A stretch of 64,000 bases of DNA. Origin: DAIODI01 sp046349255. GTDB lineage: Bacteria; Pseudomonadota; Alphaproteobacteria; Rhizobiales; Aestuariivirgaceae. Position 1 is the first letter of the stretch. Each line of letters begins with the position of its first letter. Both the position numbers and the translations under genes were made by a program. The stretch lies in contig JAXMCR010000002.1 in assembly GCA_046349255.1 (NCBI GenBank), forward strand, positions 930,001 through 994,000, given 5' to 3'. Shown here piece after piece: positions 43,309 through 51,737 of this stretch. The notes below the pieces were generated by a model. That model saw only the letters and a list, made by a program, of their open reading frames with translations. It made no database searches and had not been told where the DNA came from.

Positions 43309-44715
43309 TCAGTAGCGGTAGTAGTCGGGCTTGTACGGACCCTGCTTGGTCACGCCGATGTAGGCCGCCTGGTCGTCGCGCAGCTCGGTGAGCCGCACGC
43401 CAAGCTTGCCGAGGTGCAGGCGGGCCACCTTCTCGTCGAGGTGCTTGGGCAGCACGTACACTTCGTTCTTGTACTTGCCGGAGCCTGCCGAGGAGTAGAG
43501 CTCGATCTGGGCCAGCGTCTGGTTGGTGAACGAGGCCGACATCACGAAGCTCGGATGGCCGGTCGCGTTGCCGAGGTTCACGAGACGGCCCTGCGACAAC
43601 AGGATGACCCGCGCGCCCGACGGCATCTCGATCATGTCGACCTGCGGCTTGATGTTGGTCCACTTGAAGTTCCGCAACTCGGAGACCTGGATCTCGTTGT
43701 CGAAGTGGCCGATGTTGCAGACGATCGCCATGTCCTTCATCTGCTTCATGTGGTCGACGGTGATGACGTCCTTGTTGCCGGTCGCCGTCACGAAGATGTC
43801 GGCGGTGCGCACGACGTCCTCGAGCGTCTGCACGGCAAAGCCGTCCATCGCCGCCTGCAGCGCGCAGATCGGATCGACCTCGGTGACGATGACGCGCGCG
43901 CCCGAGCCCTGGAGCGAGGCGGCCGAGCCCTTGCCGACGTCGCCGTAGCCGCACACGACGGCGACCTTGCCGGCCATCATCACGTCGGTGCCGCGGCGAA
44001 TGGCGTCCACCAGCGACTCGCGGCAGCCGTACTTGTTGTCGAACTTCGACTTCGTCACCGAGTCGTTCACGTTGATCGCGGGGAACGGCAGTTCGCCCTT
44101 CTTCTGCAGCTCGTAGAGGCGGTGCACGCCGGTGGTCGTCTCCTCGGAGACGCCCTTGATCGACGCCTTCACCTTGTCGAACCAGCCCGGCTGTTCCTTG
44201 ATGCGCTTCCTGATCGCGGCGAAGAGGTACTCCTCCTCCTCGCTCTTCGGATGCACGATGAGGCTCGGGTCCTTCTCCGCCTTGGAGCCGAGCAGGATGT
44301 AGAGCGTCGCGTCGCCGCCGTCGTCGAGGATCATGTTCGACGGGCGTCCGTCCGGCCAGTCGAAGATGCGGCCCGTGAAGTCCCAGTACTCCTTGAGGCT
44401 CTCGCCCTTGAAGGCGAACACCGGGATGCCGGCCGCCGCGATCGCTGCCGCCGCGTGGTCCTGCGTCGAGAAGATGTTGCAGGAGGCCCAGCGCACTTCC
44501 GCGCCAAGGGCCACCAGCGTCTCGATCAGGACAGCGGTCTGGATGGTCATGTGCAGCGACCCCGAGATGCGGGCGCCGCGCAGGGGCTGCAGCGAGGCAT
44601 ACTCGGCGCGGGTCGCCATGAGGCCCGGCATCTCGACCTCCGCCATGGCGATCTCCTTGCGGCCCCACTCCGCAAGCTTCAGGTCGGCAACGTGGAAATC
44701 GGCGGACTTGGACAT
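43309..44715 (-). CDS. ahcY: Adenosylhomocysteinase
   Basis: Splits S-adenosylhomocysteine into adenosine and homocysteine, relieving product inhibition of methyltransferases. 468 residues. NAD-binding CGYGDVGKGSAASLQG and family signatures SCNIFSTQDHAAAAI and INVNDSVTKSKFDNKYGC(R) are present, as is the C-terminal KPDYYRY. ATG at 44715. It faces ectC across a 118-base gap that contains a perfect palindrome. I looked for a SAH- or SAM-type riboswitch in that gap and saw no convincing fold. Confidence 0.98.
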   Translation of the reverse strand: MSKSADFHVADLKLAEWGRKEIAMAEVEMPGLMATRAEYASLQPLRGARISGSLHMTIQTAVLIETLVALGAEVRWASCNIFSTQDHAAAAIAAAGIPVFAFKGESLKEYWDFTGRIFDWPDGRPSNMILDDGGDATLYILLGSKAEKDPSLIVHPKSEEEEYLFAAIRKRIKEQPGWFDKVKASIKGVSEETTTGVHRLYELQKKGELPFPAINVNDSVTKSKFDNKYGCRESLVDAIRRGTDVMMAGKVAVVCGYGDVGKGSAASLQGSGARVIVTEVDPICALQAAMDGFAVQTLEDVVRTADIFVTATGNKDVITVDHMKQMKDMAIVCNIGHFDNEIQVSELRNFKWTNIKPQVDMIEMPSGARVILLSQGRLVNLGNATGHPSFVMSASFTNQTLAQIELYSSAGSGKYKNEVYVLPKHLDEKVARLHLGKLGVRLTELRDDQAAYIGVTKQGPYKPDYYRY

Positions 44716-44796
44716 GGGAAGTATACCTTGATCGAGGATGTCGGGGTGGTTGCGCGGCAGGCTATAACAGCGCCTCGGCGAAGTTTCAACCGCTAT

Positions 44797-44812
44797 ATAA
44801 AGACTTCTTTAT
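44797..44812. promoter_or_regulatory. Perfect inverted repeat between ahcY and ectC (candidate operator)
   Basis: ATAAAGA-CT-TCTTTAT: 7-bp arms, 2-base spacer, perfect symmetry, AT-rich in a GC-rich genome. It lies 82 bases before ahcY and 22 bases before ectC. Size and composition fit a winged-helix dimer site such as an ArsR- or MarR-type repressor; a SAH-responsive ArsR regulator (SahR-like) is an appealing candidate for ahcY. No regulator gene is adjacent. Confidence 0.55.
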
Positions 44813-44833
44813 GTCTTCCAAGGAGGGTGCTTC

Positions 44834-45223
44834 ATGATTGTCAAGACGCTGGAGGAACTGAAGGGAACGGACCGCGACGTCTCCGGGCCGGGCTGGCTCA
44901 GCCGGCGTGTCCTTCTGAAGGACGACGGCTTCGGCTACTCGCTGCACGACACGGTGGTGAAGGAAGGATCGGAGCTGAAGCTCCACTACAAGCACCACAT
45001 CGAGGCGAACTACTGCTTCGGCGGCGAAGGCGAAGTGGAGGAAGTCGCGACCGGAAAGAAGTGGCCGATCAAGGCCGGCACGCTCTACGCGCTCGACAAG
45101 CACGACGCCCACATCGTTCGGGCGCTGAAAGGCGATCTCCGGCTCGTGTGCATCTTCGTTCCGGCGCTCACCGGGCGCGAGACGCACCGCGCCGACGGGT
45201 CCTACGCGCCTGAGAAGGACTGA
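44834..45223 (+). CDS. ectC: Solitary L-ectoine synthase (EctC)
   Basis: 129-residue cupin of the ectoine synthase family, which cyclises N-gamma-acetyl-diaminobutyrate to ectoine. N-terminus MIVKTLEELKGTDRDV, LLKDDGFGYSLHDT and ALTGRETHRADGSYAPE at the end are typical. The three metal-site positions of characterised EctC are conserved at the same numbers: Glu57 (HHIEANY), Tyr85 (TLYALD) and His93 (DAHIVR). AAGGAGGG lies 7 bases before the ATG. Neither ectA, ectB, ectD, ask nor an ectoine transporter lies within the window, so it is a solitary ectC, a class whose natural substrate is unsettled. Convergent with ptsH (9 bases). Confidence 0.9.
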   Translation: MIVKTLEELKGTDRDVSGPGWLSRRVLLKDDGFGYSLHDTVVKEGSELKLHYKHHIEANYCFGGEGEVEEVATGKKWPIKAGTLYALDKHDAHIVRALKGDLRLVCIFVPALTGRETHRADGSYAPEKD

Positions 45224-45232
45224 ACGGCAGGA

Positions 45233-45529
45233 TCAGTCGTCTTCCCCGAAGCCGGACGACACGAGCGCCGAAACGGCCTCGAGGGCCTGTTCGGCTTCGG
45301 GACCCGTGACCTCGACGAGGATCGTCGAGCCTTCGCCGGCGGCGAGCATCATCAGACCCATGATCGAGATGCCCGACGCCGACTGTCCGTCGCGCGTGAC
45401 CGTGATGTCTGCGTCGAATCCTTCGGCGCATTTCACGAACTTCGCGGATGCACGCGCGTGCAGGCCGCGGCTGTTCACGATCGTCAGTTCACGGCTGAGG
45501 AGGGTCGCGTCGCCGGACATTGCGCTCAC
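45233..45529 (-). CDS. ptsH: HPr phosphocarrier protein
   Basis: Phosphocarrier of the PTS, 98 residues. The His phosphorylation site is His24 in SRGLHARAS, and the regulatory Ser is Ser55 in GISIMGLMML; their 31-residue spacing equals that of His15/Ser46 in classical HPr. GTG at 45529 overlaps the EIIA stop (GTGA); an ATG at 45520 is possible. Followed by no sugar-specific permease, so it serves regulation with EIIA-Man and HprK. Confidence 0.95.
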   Translation of the reverse strand: MSAMSGDATLLSRELTIVNSRGLHARASAKFVKCAEGFDADITVTRDGQSASGISIMGLMMLAAGEGSTILVEVTGPEAEQALEAVSALVSSGFGEDD

Positions 45530-45924
45530 TTGGAGAGCAGGCGGCTCGCCACGTTGATGTATTTGCGGCCGGCGTCCTGGGCCTGCTCCACCGCGGTGTC
45601 GAGGTTCGAGTCCCGCCGCACGCTGGCGAGCTTTACGAGCATCGGCAGGTTTACGCCGGCCAGCACTTCGACCTCGCCCTTCTTCATCACCGAGATGGCG
45701 AGGTTCGAGGGCGTGCCGCCGAACATGTCGGTGAGCACCACCGTTCCCTGGCCGACGTCCGCGCGTTTCACCGCAGCAATGATCTCTTCCCGCCGGTTGG
45801 CGACGTCGTCATCTGGGCCGATGGCGATGGTTTCGAAGTATTGCTGAGGCCCGACGACATGCTCCAGCGCGGCGCGCAGTTCGTGCGCGAGCCTGCCGTG
45901 CGTCACCAGCACGATACCGATCAT
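45526..45924 (-). CDS. PTS EIIA of the mannose type
   Basis: 132 residues, PTS_EIIA-man fold. The phosphorylation site is His9 in MIGIVLVTHGRLA; VLTDMFGGTPSN is the other conserved core. No EIIB, EIIC or EIID follows, so this is the regulatory short PTS of alphaproteobacteria, not a sugar importer. ATG at 45924 is chosen because the conserved strand starts there; the frame extends upstream without conservation. It overlaps ptsH and follows hprK by 126 bases. Confidence 0.93.
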   Translation of the reverse strand: MIGIVLVTHGRLAHELRAALEHVVGPQQYFETIAIGPDDDVANRREEIIAAVKRADVGQGTVVLTDMFGGTPSNLAISVMKKGEVEVLAGVNLPMLVKLASVRRDSNLDTAVEQAQDAGRKYINVASRLLSK

Positions 45925-46050
45925 CTTATGCTCTGCTCCGAGGCGGACCAGCATCGTCAGCGTCCGACCAAAATGCGCGACATACTGGCGAAGGCCAGTC
46001 CTTTGCGCAACGGCCACGCGCACGTCCTGGCCGTTGCGGCGAACCCGGTG

Positions 46051-46527
46051 TCAATCATCGCTGAAAAGCCTTCGCGGATCGTTCACGACGTCGAGAGCCA
46101 GCATCACGCGTGCGACAGCGGACGCCGACTGCGGATCGATATCGGTGGTTGGCACGGAAAGTCCCAGTATGTTCGTTCGTCGCAGGGTGTCACCCGGATA
46201 GCGCTCGATACTCGCCCACGGCCGGAGCGACACAACCAGCTTCACGAGCGCCTCAGCCGTGAACGGCACCCGAACCAATCCCAACCCCCGGACCTCGATT
46301 AACCCCGCATGCCGCCTGGGCGCAAGGGCCACCAACTGGTTATTCCGGCGCTCGAGGGGCAACGAATCATCGGCCACGAGCCGAAATTTCCTTGGGCCTT
46401 CGGCGTGGAGCAGGCGCAGCGCGAGGTCAGATTTTCCGGCCCCCGAGGCGCCCGTGAGCACGATGGCGGCGCCGCCCGCCTCGACGCAGGTGGCATGCAG
46501 CGTCGTCGTCGCCGGGCTGTCGGACAC
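46051..46527 (-). CDS. hprK: HPr kinase/phosphorylase, short alphaproteobacterial form
   Basis: 158 residues, only the catalytic C-terminal domain of the ~310-residue Firmicute protein. P-loop GASGAGKS at residues 26-33, LVADDS (Asp acting with the P-loop) and signature LIEVRGLGLVRV are present. It phosphorylates and dephosphorylates the HPr Ser. GTG at 46527, three bases after the chvG stop. The truncation is normal for this class and links the PTS to ChvG/ChvI control. Confidence 0.94.
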   Translation of the reverse strand: MSDSPATTTLHATCVEAGGAAIVLTGASGAGKSDLALRLLHAEGPRKFRLVADDSLPLERRNNQLVALAPRRHAGLIEVRGLGLVRVPFTAEALVKLVVSLRPWASIERYPGDTLRRTNILGLSVPTTDIDPQSASAVARVMLALDVVNDPRRLFSDD

Positions 46528-46530
46528 GGG

Positions 46531-48333
46531 CTACTCGGCGGCCACGGTCTCGTTGCGCTCCTCGGCCGCCGGGATGCGCACGATGAACCGCGCGCCGAGC
46601 ACCGGACGCTTGCCGTCCGTATCGGTCGGTCCGAGCCGGTTGCCGGCCGAGATCGTGCCGCCGTGCGCTTCAACGATCTGGCGCGAGATCGACAGGCCGA
46701 GACCGGAATTCTTGCCGAAGTAGCCGGCCGGGCGGTCGGTGTAGAAGCGCTCGAAGATCTTCTCGATGTGGTCGGGGTTCAGTCCCGGCCCTTCGTCCTC
46801 GACGCGGATTTCCACTTCACGCGGCAGACGGCGCAGCCCCACGCTGACCATCGAACCGGGGGGCGAGAACGAGATGGCGTTGTCGACGAGGTTGCGGACA
46901 ACCTGCCCGAGACGGGTGTCGTGCCCCATCACCTGGAAGGCCTTGCGCCGATCGAGCGAGTTGCGCGGGGCGACCACCTCGAGCCGGACGTCGGGCTGGC
47001 CCGGCTTCCTCGTCTCGCGGGCGAACTCGATCATCGCCGTGAGCAGCCGCTCGACGTTCACACGGCGCGCCTGGTTGCGCGCGAGTTCGGCGTCGAGGCG
47101 GGAGGCATCGGCAATGTCCGTGATGAGCCGGTCGAGGCGGCGCACGTCGTCCTTCACGATCGCGGTCAAGCGCGCGCGCTGTTCGTCGTTCTTGGCGTAC
47201 TGCAAGGTCTCGACGGCGCTTCTGAGCGACGTCAGCGGGTTCTTCAGTTCGTGCGAGACGTCCGCCGCGAACGCCTCGATCGCATCGATGCGCCGGTAGA
47301 GCGCGTTCGTCATGTCGCGAAGCGCGCCCGACAGGTGGCCGATCTCGTCGCGACGGTAAGTGAAGTCCGGGATCTCGGAGCGGTTGTCGACGCCCTTGCG
47401 CACCCGCTCGGCGGCGAGCGACAGGAGCCGGATCGGCTCCGCGATGTGGCCGGCGAGCGACATCGCGAGCAGGCTCGCCACCAGCGCGGCGAACAGGAAG
47501 GTGAAGAACACGATGCGGCGCTCGGTGCGCAGCGCATCGTCGATCTCGCCGCCCTGCGTCGAGAGCACGAGCGTGCCGAGCACCGCGCGAAAGCGCTGGA
47601 TTGGCACGGCGACGGAGACGACGATCTCCTTCTTGTCGTTCACGCGGACCACCGACACCGAGGCGCCGTTGAGCGCCGCGGTCACTTCCGGAAACTCCTT
47701 CCCGTTGTCGAAGCCGTATTCCTTCTGCACCGGGTAGTCGTTCGTGAAGAGCCAGTCGTTCGCCTTCTTCCACCACCGCTCGACGATTCCGGGCTCGGGC
47801 GTCTGCAGCGGCGGCAGCTCGCTCTTCAGCACGTCGCCGCGGCCGTAGAGATAGCGGCTGTCGACCACGAGCGCGCCGTCGCGGTCGAAGATGCGCGCGC
47901 GAATGTCGGGCGAGGCGTAGTCGGTCGACGAGACAAGCCGGCGCAGCACAGGTCCTGCGCGTTCCGGGTTGATCAGGAAGTCGAGACTGCGCGGGTCGAG
48001 GTTGCCTTGCGTCTCGTCCTGCACGAGCTTGTCGGGATCGATGACGATGTCGCCGGTGTCGATCGTGGCCGACGAGGCGATCGCAGCGGCCATGATGTGG
48101 CCCTGCGTCATCAGGCTCTGCACGCGCGAGGAGATCAGGCTGTCGCGCGACGGCGAGAAGTAGAGGATGCCGGCGGCGAGAATCAGCAGGCCGACGAAGT
48201 TGAACAGGATGATGCGGCTCGTGAGGTGCGCCGGCGCGAGGTCGTGGATCGACAGGCCGGGCGCGCGTACGGCCTCGGCGGCGCCTGCGCCGTCGTCCGC
48301 TTCCGCTCTGTCCCGGGTATCAACCGCTGTCAT
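46531..48333 (-). CDS. chvG: Sensor histidine kinase ChvG (ExoS)
   Basis: Inner-membrane sensor, 600 residues: a cytoplasmic N-terminal tail (1-45), TM1 (about 46-65), a large periplasmic sensing domain (about 66-280), TM2 (about 283-305), HAMP, then the H-box VSHELKNPLTSLRSAVETL and HATPase motifs VDNAISFSPPGS, EDEGPG and KNSGLGLSIS. In rhizobia ChvG responds to acidity and envelope state and is held off by ExoR. ATG at 48333. Co-transcribed with chvI (95 bases upstream) and hprK downstream. Confidence 0.95.
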   Translation of the reverse strand: MTAVDTRDRAEADDGAGAAEAVRAPGLSIHDLAPAHLTSRIILFNFVGLLILAAGILYFSPSRDSLISSRVQSLMTQGHIMAAAIASSATIDTGDIVIDPDKLVQDETQGNLDPRSLDFLINPERAGPVLRRLVSSTDYASPDIRARIFDRDGALVVDSRYLYGRGDVLKSELPPLQTPEPGIVERWWKKANDWLFTNDYPVQKEYGFDNGKEFPEVTAALNGASVSVVRVNDKKEIVVSVAVPIQRFRAVLGTLVLSTQGGEIDDALRTERRIVFFTFLFAALVASLLAMSLAGHIAEPIRLLSLAAERVRKGVDNRSEIPDFTYRRDEIGHLSGALRDMTNALYRRIDAIEAFAADVSHELKNPLTSLRSAVETLQYAKNDEQRARLTAIVKDDVRRLDRLITDIADASRLDAELARNQARRVNVERLLTAMIEFARETRKPGQPDVRLEVVAPRNSLDRRKAFQVMGHDTRLGQVVRNLVDNAISFSPPGSMVSVGLRRLPREVEIRVEDEGPGLNPDHIEKIFERFYTDRPAGYFGKNSGLGLSISRQIVEAHGGTISAGNRLGPTDTDGKRPVLGARFIVRIPAAEERNETVAAE

Positions 48334-48428
48334 CGCCGATCGGGCACCGTTGGTGAATCACCTGTGTCCCGCCGTCCGGGACGACGAACTATACCAGAAC
48401 GGACGAACGAGGCGTTACCGGCAGAACG

Positions 48429-49127
48429 TCAGGATTCCTTGAACCGGTAGCCCACGCCGTACAGGGTTTCGATCGCCTCGAAGTCGTCGTCGACGACCTT
48501 GAACTTCTTGCGCAGCCGCTTGATGTGGCTGTCGATCGTTCGGTCGTCGACGTAGACCTGATCGTCGTAGGCGGCGTCCATCAGCGAATCGCGGCTCTTC
48601 ACGATGCCCGGGCGCTGGGCGAGCGCCTGCAGGATCAGGAACTCGGTGACGGTGAGCGTCACCGGCCGGCCATCCCAGGTGCACGAATGCCGGTCGGGGT
48701 CCATGACGAGCTTGCCGCGCTCGATCGCCCGCGACGGCTCGACCGCCGGAACGGTGCCGTCCTTCTGCTGGGCCCGGCGCAGCACCGCCTTTACACGCTC
48801 CACGAGCAGGCGTTGCGAGAACGGCTTCCGGATGAAGTCGTCGGCGCCCATCTTGAAGCCGAACAGCTCGTCGATCTCGTCGTCCTTGGACGTGAGGAAG
48901 ATCACCGGCATGTCGGAGCGCTGGCGCAGGCGGCGCAGGAGCTCCATCCCGTCCATGCGGGGCATCTTGATGTCGAAGATGGCGATGTCGCAGGGGTTGT
49001 CCTGCAGCCCCTGAAGGGCCGCGACGCCGTCCGTGTACGTGCTGGTCTGATAACCTTCCGCTTCGAGCGCCATGCTGACGGAGGTCAAAATGTTGCGGTC
49101 GTCGTCCACCAGCGCAATCGTTGGCAT
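48429..49127 (-). CDS. chvI: Response regulator ChvI, OmpR family
   Basis: 232 residues: receiver domain with phospho-Asp52 (IAIFDIKMPRMDG), Lys of FLTSKDDE, and a C-terminal winged helix (LTVTEFLILQALAQRPG; DDRTIDSHIKRLRKKFK). Partner of ChvG; in Agrobacterium the pair controls pckA, which lies close by. ATG at 49127. Divergent from the HugZ-like gene. Confidence 0.96.
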   Translation of the reverse strand: MPTIALVDDDRNILTSVSMALEAEGYQTSTYTDGVAALQGLQDNPCDIAIFDIKMPRMDGMELLRRLRQRSDMPVIFLTSKDDEIDELFGFKMGADDFIRKPFSQRLLVERVKAVLRRAQQKDGTVPAVEPSRAIERGKLVMDPDRHSCTWDGRPVTLTVTEFLILQALAQRPGIVKSRDSLMDAAYDDQVYVDDRTIDSHIKRLRKKFKVVDDDFEAIETLYGVGYRFKES

Positions 49128-49285
49128 TCTTCAACCCTTCCTTGACTGAACCGGCAGCGACTTATGCCGCCAAAAGCGCGCAAAATGAGGCAGTTCGCCC
49201 GTTTTGGGCCGAATCACGGAGCCCCAATGCCGTCACCATCTTTCCGCAATGTGTCCCCCGCTCGCCACGGTTACAAGATGCGTCG

Positions 49286-50002
49286 ATGACCGAAGTTCCA
49301 GACGAAACCCGCCGACTGCTGCGCCGCGCCCGCACCGGAACGCTGGCGACCGCCATGGCCGGGAGCGGCCACCCTTACGCCTCGCTCGTCAACGTCGCCA
49401 CGGATTTGGCCGGAAACCCGCTGTTTCTGGTATCGCAACTGGCCGTTCACACGAAGAACATCCAGGCCGACGCGCGGGCGAGCGTGATGGTGCGCGACGA
49501 CACACCCACGGGATCGGGAGATGCCCTTACCGGCATGCGGGCGACGGTTATCGGCACGCTCAGGCGCACGACCGACCCGGAGGTCCGCGCGCGCTACCTG
49601 GCCGCCCACCCCGCCTCGGCCGGTTATGCGGATTTCGCCGACTTCAGCTTCTGGCGCATGTCGGTCGAATCGGTGCACGTCGTCGCCGGTTTCGGGCGCA
49701 TCTCGACATTTGCGGGCGAGCAGATGCTGCTGCCGGAATCGCTGTGCCGGGATATCGCAGAGGTTGCACCGGGCGCGATCGAGCACATGAACGCCGACCA
49801 CCGCGACGCCATCGCCGACTATGCACGGATGGCAGGAGCTTCCCCCGGGCCCTGGCATATGTCGTCGCTCGACGCGGACGGTTTCGACCTGACCCTCGAA
49901 GACCGCGGCTTGCGGATCGAGTTCCCCAAACCACTCCGCAACCGGGGGGATCTGCGCCCGGTGCTGATTGCCCTTGCGCAGCGGGCGCGCGGACACGCTT
50001 AA
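49286..50002 (+). CDS. HugZ-like pyridoxamine-phosphate-oxidase-fold protein
   Basis: 238 residues. The N-terminal half is a split-barrel flavin-binding-like domain (LLRRARTGTLATAM; YASLVNVATDLAGNPLFLVSQLAVHTKN). The C-terminal half carries EHMNADHRDAIADYARM, the DUF2470/HugZ-type domain with a His that in heme-degrading HugZ binds heme. It may handle heme or flavin; substrate uncertain. ATG at 49286, the frame upstream is unconserved. Sits between divergent chvI and pckA, as in rhizobia. Confidence 0.82.
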   Translation: MTEVPDETRRLLRRARTGTLATAMAGSGHPYASLVNVATDLAGNPLFLVSQLAVHTKNIQADARASVMVRDDTPTGSGDALTGMRATVIGTLRRTTDPEVRARYLAAHPASAGYADFADFSFWRMSVESVHVVAGFGRISTFAGEQMLLPESLCRDIAEVAPGAIEHMNADHRDAIADYARMAGASPGPWHMSSLDADGFDLTLEDRGLRIEFPKPLRNRGDLRPVLIALAQRARGHA

Positions 50003-50119
50003 CCCATTTCTGCTTTAGTCTGGCCGCTAGCCATTTGGTCGAGTTGTCCGCGACATCCTAAGGACGTAGTTTTGGGATCACGTTCCAAAGGGTTATCTGC
50101 GCCAATCGGGAGAAGGATC

Positions 50120-51733
50120 GTGCAGTCAGTCAAAGCCTCGTCAGCTACCTTGGACTGGACGTCGTCCGTCCTCAAACAGGCGCAGAAGGTTCACGTGAAC
50201 CTCAACGAGGCCTCGCTCTACGAACTCGCTCTGAGACGCGGCGAAGGAATCGTCGCCAATCACGGACCGCTTGCGGTGACGACCGGCATCCACACCGGAC
50301 GCTCGGCGCAGGACAAGTACATCGTCGAGGACAAGGCCACGCAGAACGCCGTCTGGTGGGACAACAACAAGGCGATGAAGCCCGCCGCGTTCGACCTGCT
50401 GCAGGCCGATTTCGCGGCGCACGCCAAGGGCAAGGAGCTGTTCGTCCAGGACCTCTACGGCGGCGCCGATCCGAATCACCGGATCTCGGTGCGCGTGGTC
50501 TCGGAGTTCGCCTGGCACGCGCTGTTCATCCGCCACCTGCTGCGGAGGCCGTCGGCGCAGGAGCTCAAGTCGTTCAAGCCGCAGCTCACCATCGTCAACC
50601 TGCCGAGCTTCCAGGCAAGCCCCGAGCGCTATTCGGTGCGGTCCGAAACGGTGATCGCCTGCAACCTCAGCCAGGGCCTCATCCTGATCGGCAACAGCGA
50701 GTACGCGGGCGAGACGAAGAAGTCAGTGTTCAGCACACTGAACTATTACCTGCCCGAACTCGACGTGCTGCCGATGCACTGCTCGGCGAACGTCGGCAAG
50801 GACGGCAAGGTTGCGCTGTTCTTCGGGCTCTCAGGCACTGGCAAGACGACGCTCTCCTCAGACCCCGCCCGCACGCTGATCGGCGACGACGAACACGGCT
50901 GGTCGAACGAAGGCGTCTTCAACTTCGAGGGCGGCTGCTATGCGAAGACGATCCGTCTCTCGGCCGAAGCCGAGCCGCAGATCCACGCGACCACGCGCAT
51001 GTGGGGCTCGGTGCTCGAGAACGTAAAGGTCGATCCCGTAACGCGCGAGCCGGACTTCAATGACGCGAGCCTCACCGAGAACGGGCGCGTCGCCTACCCG
51101 ATCGAATCGATCCCGAACGCCTCCTCGACCGGTGTCGCGGGACACCCGAGCGCCGTCATCATGCTGGCGGCGGATGCCTCCGGCGTGCTGCCGCCGATCG
51201 CGCGCCTCACGCCGGCGCAGGCAATGTACCACTTCCTCTCGGGCTACACGGCAAAGGTCGCCGGCACCGAGAAGGGCGTCCAGGGCACGCAGGCGACGTT
51301 CTCCACCTGCTTCGGCGCGCCGTTCATGCCGCGGCATCCGTCCGTCTACGGCAACCTGCTCAAGAACAATCTGCTGAAGCACAATTCGACCTGTTGGCTC
51401 GTCAACACGGGCTGGACCGGCGGCGGCTTCGGCACCGGCGAGCGCATGCCGATTCGCGTGACGCGCGCGTTGCTGTCGGCGGCGCTCGACGGGTCGCTCG
51501 AGAAGGTGCAGTTCCGGCGCGATCCCTACTTCGGGTTCGATGTCCCCGTAGCGGTGCCCGGCGTGTCGCCGGAGATTCTCGACCCGCGCTCGACGTGGAC
51601 CGACAAGGCCGCCTACGACGCCGAGGCCAAGCGCCTCGTCCGCCTGTTCATGGACAACTTCACGAAGTTCGAGAAGTACGTGGACCCGGACGTGCGCGGC
51701 GCCGGGCCGAAGGAAAACATCGCCGCCGAGTAG
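50120..51733 (+). CDS. pckA: Phosphoenolpyruvate carboxykinase (ATP)
   Basis: Gluconeogenic conversion of oxaloacetate to PEP. 537 residues. Kinase-1a P-loop GLSGTGKTTLSSDP, kinase-2 DEHGWSNEGVFNFEGG and the PEPCK signature region GTEKGVQGTQATFSTCFGAPF (in part) are present. GTG at 50120 follows GGGAGAAGGA; the 16 codons upstream of it are open but lack a ribosome site. A weak TTTGG-N9-CCAAA symmetry lies 31 bases before the start. Nearby chvGI fits its known control in rhizobia. Confidence 0.97.
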   Translation: MQSVKASSATLDWTSSVLKQAQKVHVNLNEASLYELALRRGEGIVANHGPLAVTTGIHTGRSAQDKYIVEDKATQNAVWWDNNKAMKPAAFDLLQADFAAHAKGKELFVQDLYGGADPNHRISVRVVSEFAWHALFIRHLLRRPSAQELKSFKPQLTIVNLPSFQASPERYSVRSETVIACNLSQGLILIGNSEYAGETKKSVFSTLNYYLPELDVLPMHCSANVGKDGKVALFFGLSGTGKTTLSSDPARTLIGDDEHGWSNEGVFNFEGGCYAKTIRLSAEAEPQIHATTRMWGSVLENVKVDPVTREPDFNDASLTENGRVAYPIESIPNASSTGVAGHPSAVIMLAADASGVLPPIARLTPAQAMYHFLSGYTAKVAGTEKGVQGTQATFSTCFGAPFMPRHPSVYGNLLKNNLLKHNSTCWLVNTGWTGGGFGTGERMPIRVTRALLSAALDGSLEKVQFRRDPYFGFDVPVAVPGVSPEILDPRSTWTDKAAYDAEAKRLVRLFMDNFTKFEKYVDPDVRGAGPKENIAAE

Positions 51734-51737
51734 ACCC

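Noticed and set aside
44716..44833. SAH or SAM riboswitch before ahcY
   Set aside because: The 118-base gap shows no pseudoknot-like set of helices; the only strong symmetry is the AT-rich palindrome, better explained as a protein site.
46309..48450. 713-codon open frame on the plus strand
   Set aside because: Antisense shadow of chvG; the HAMP and histidine-kinase motifs are on the other strand.
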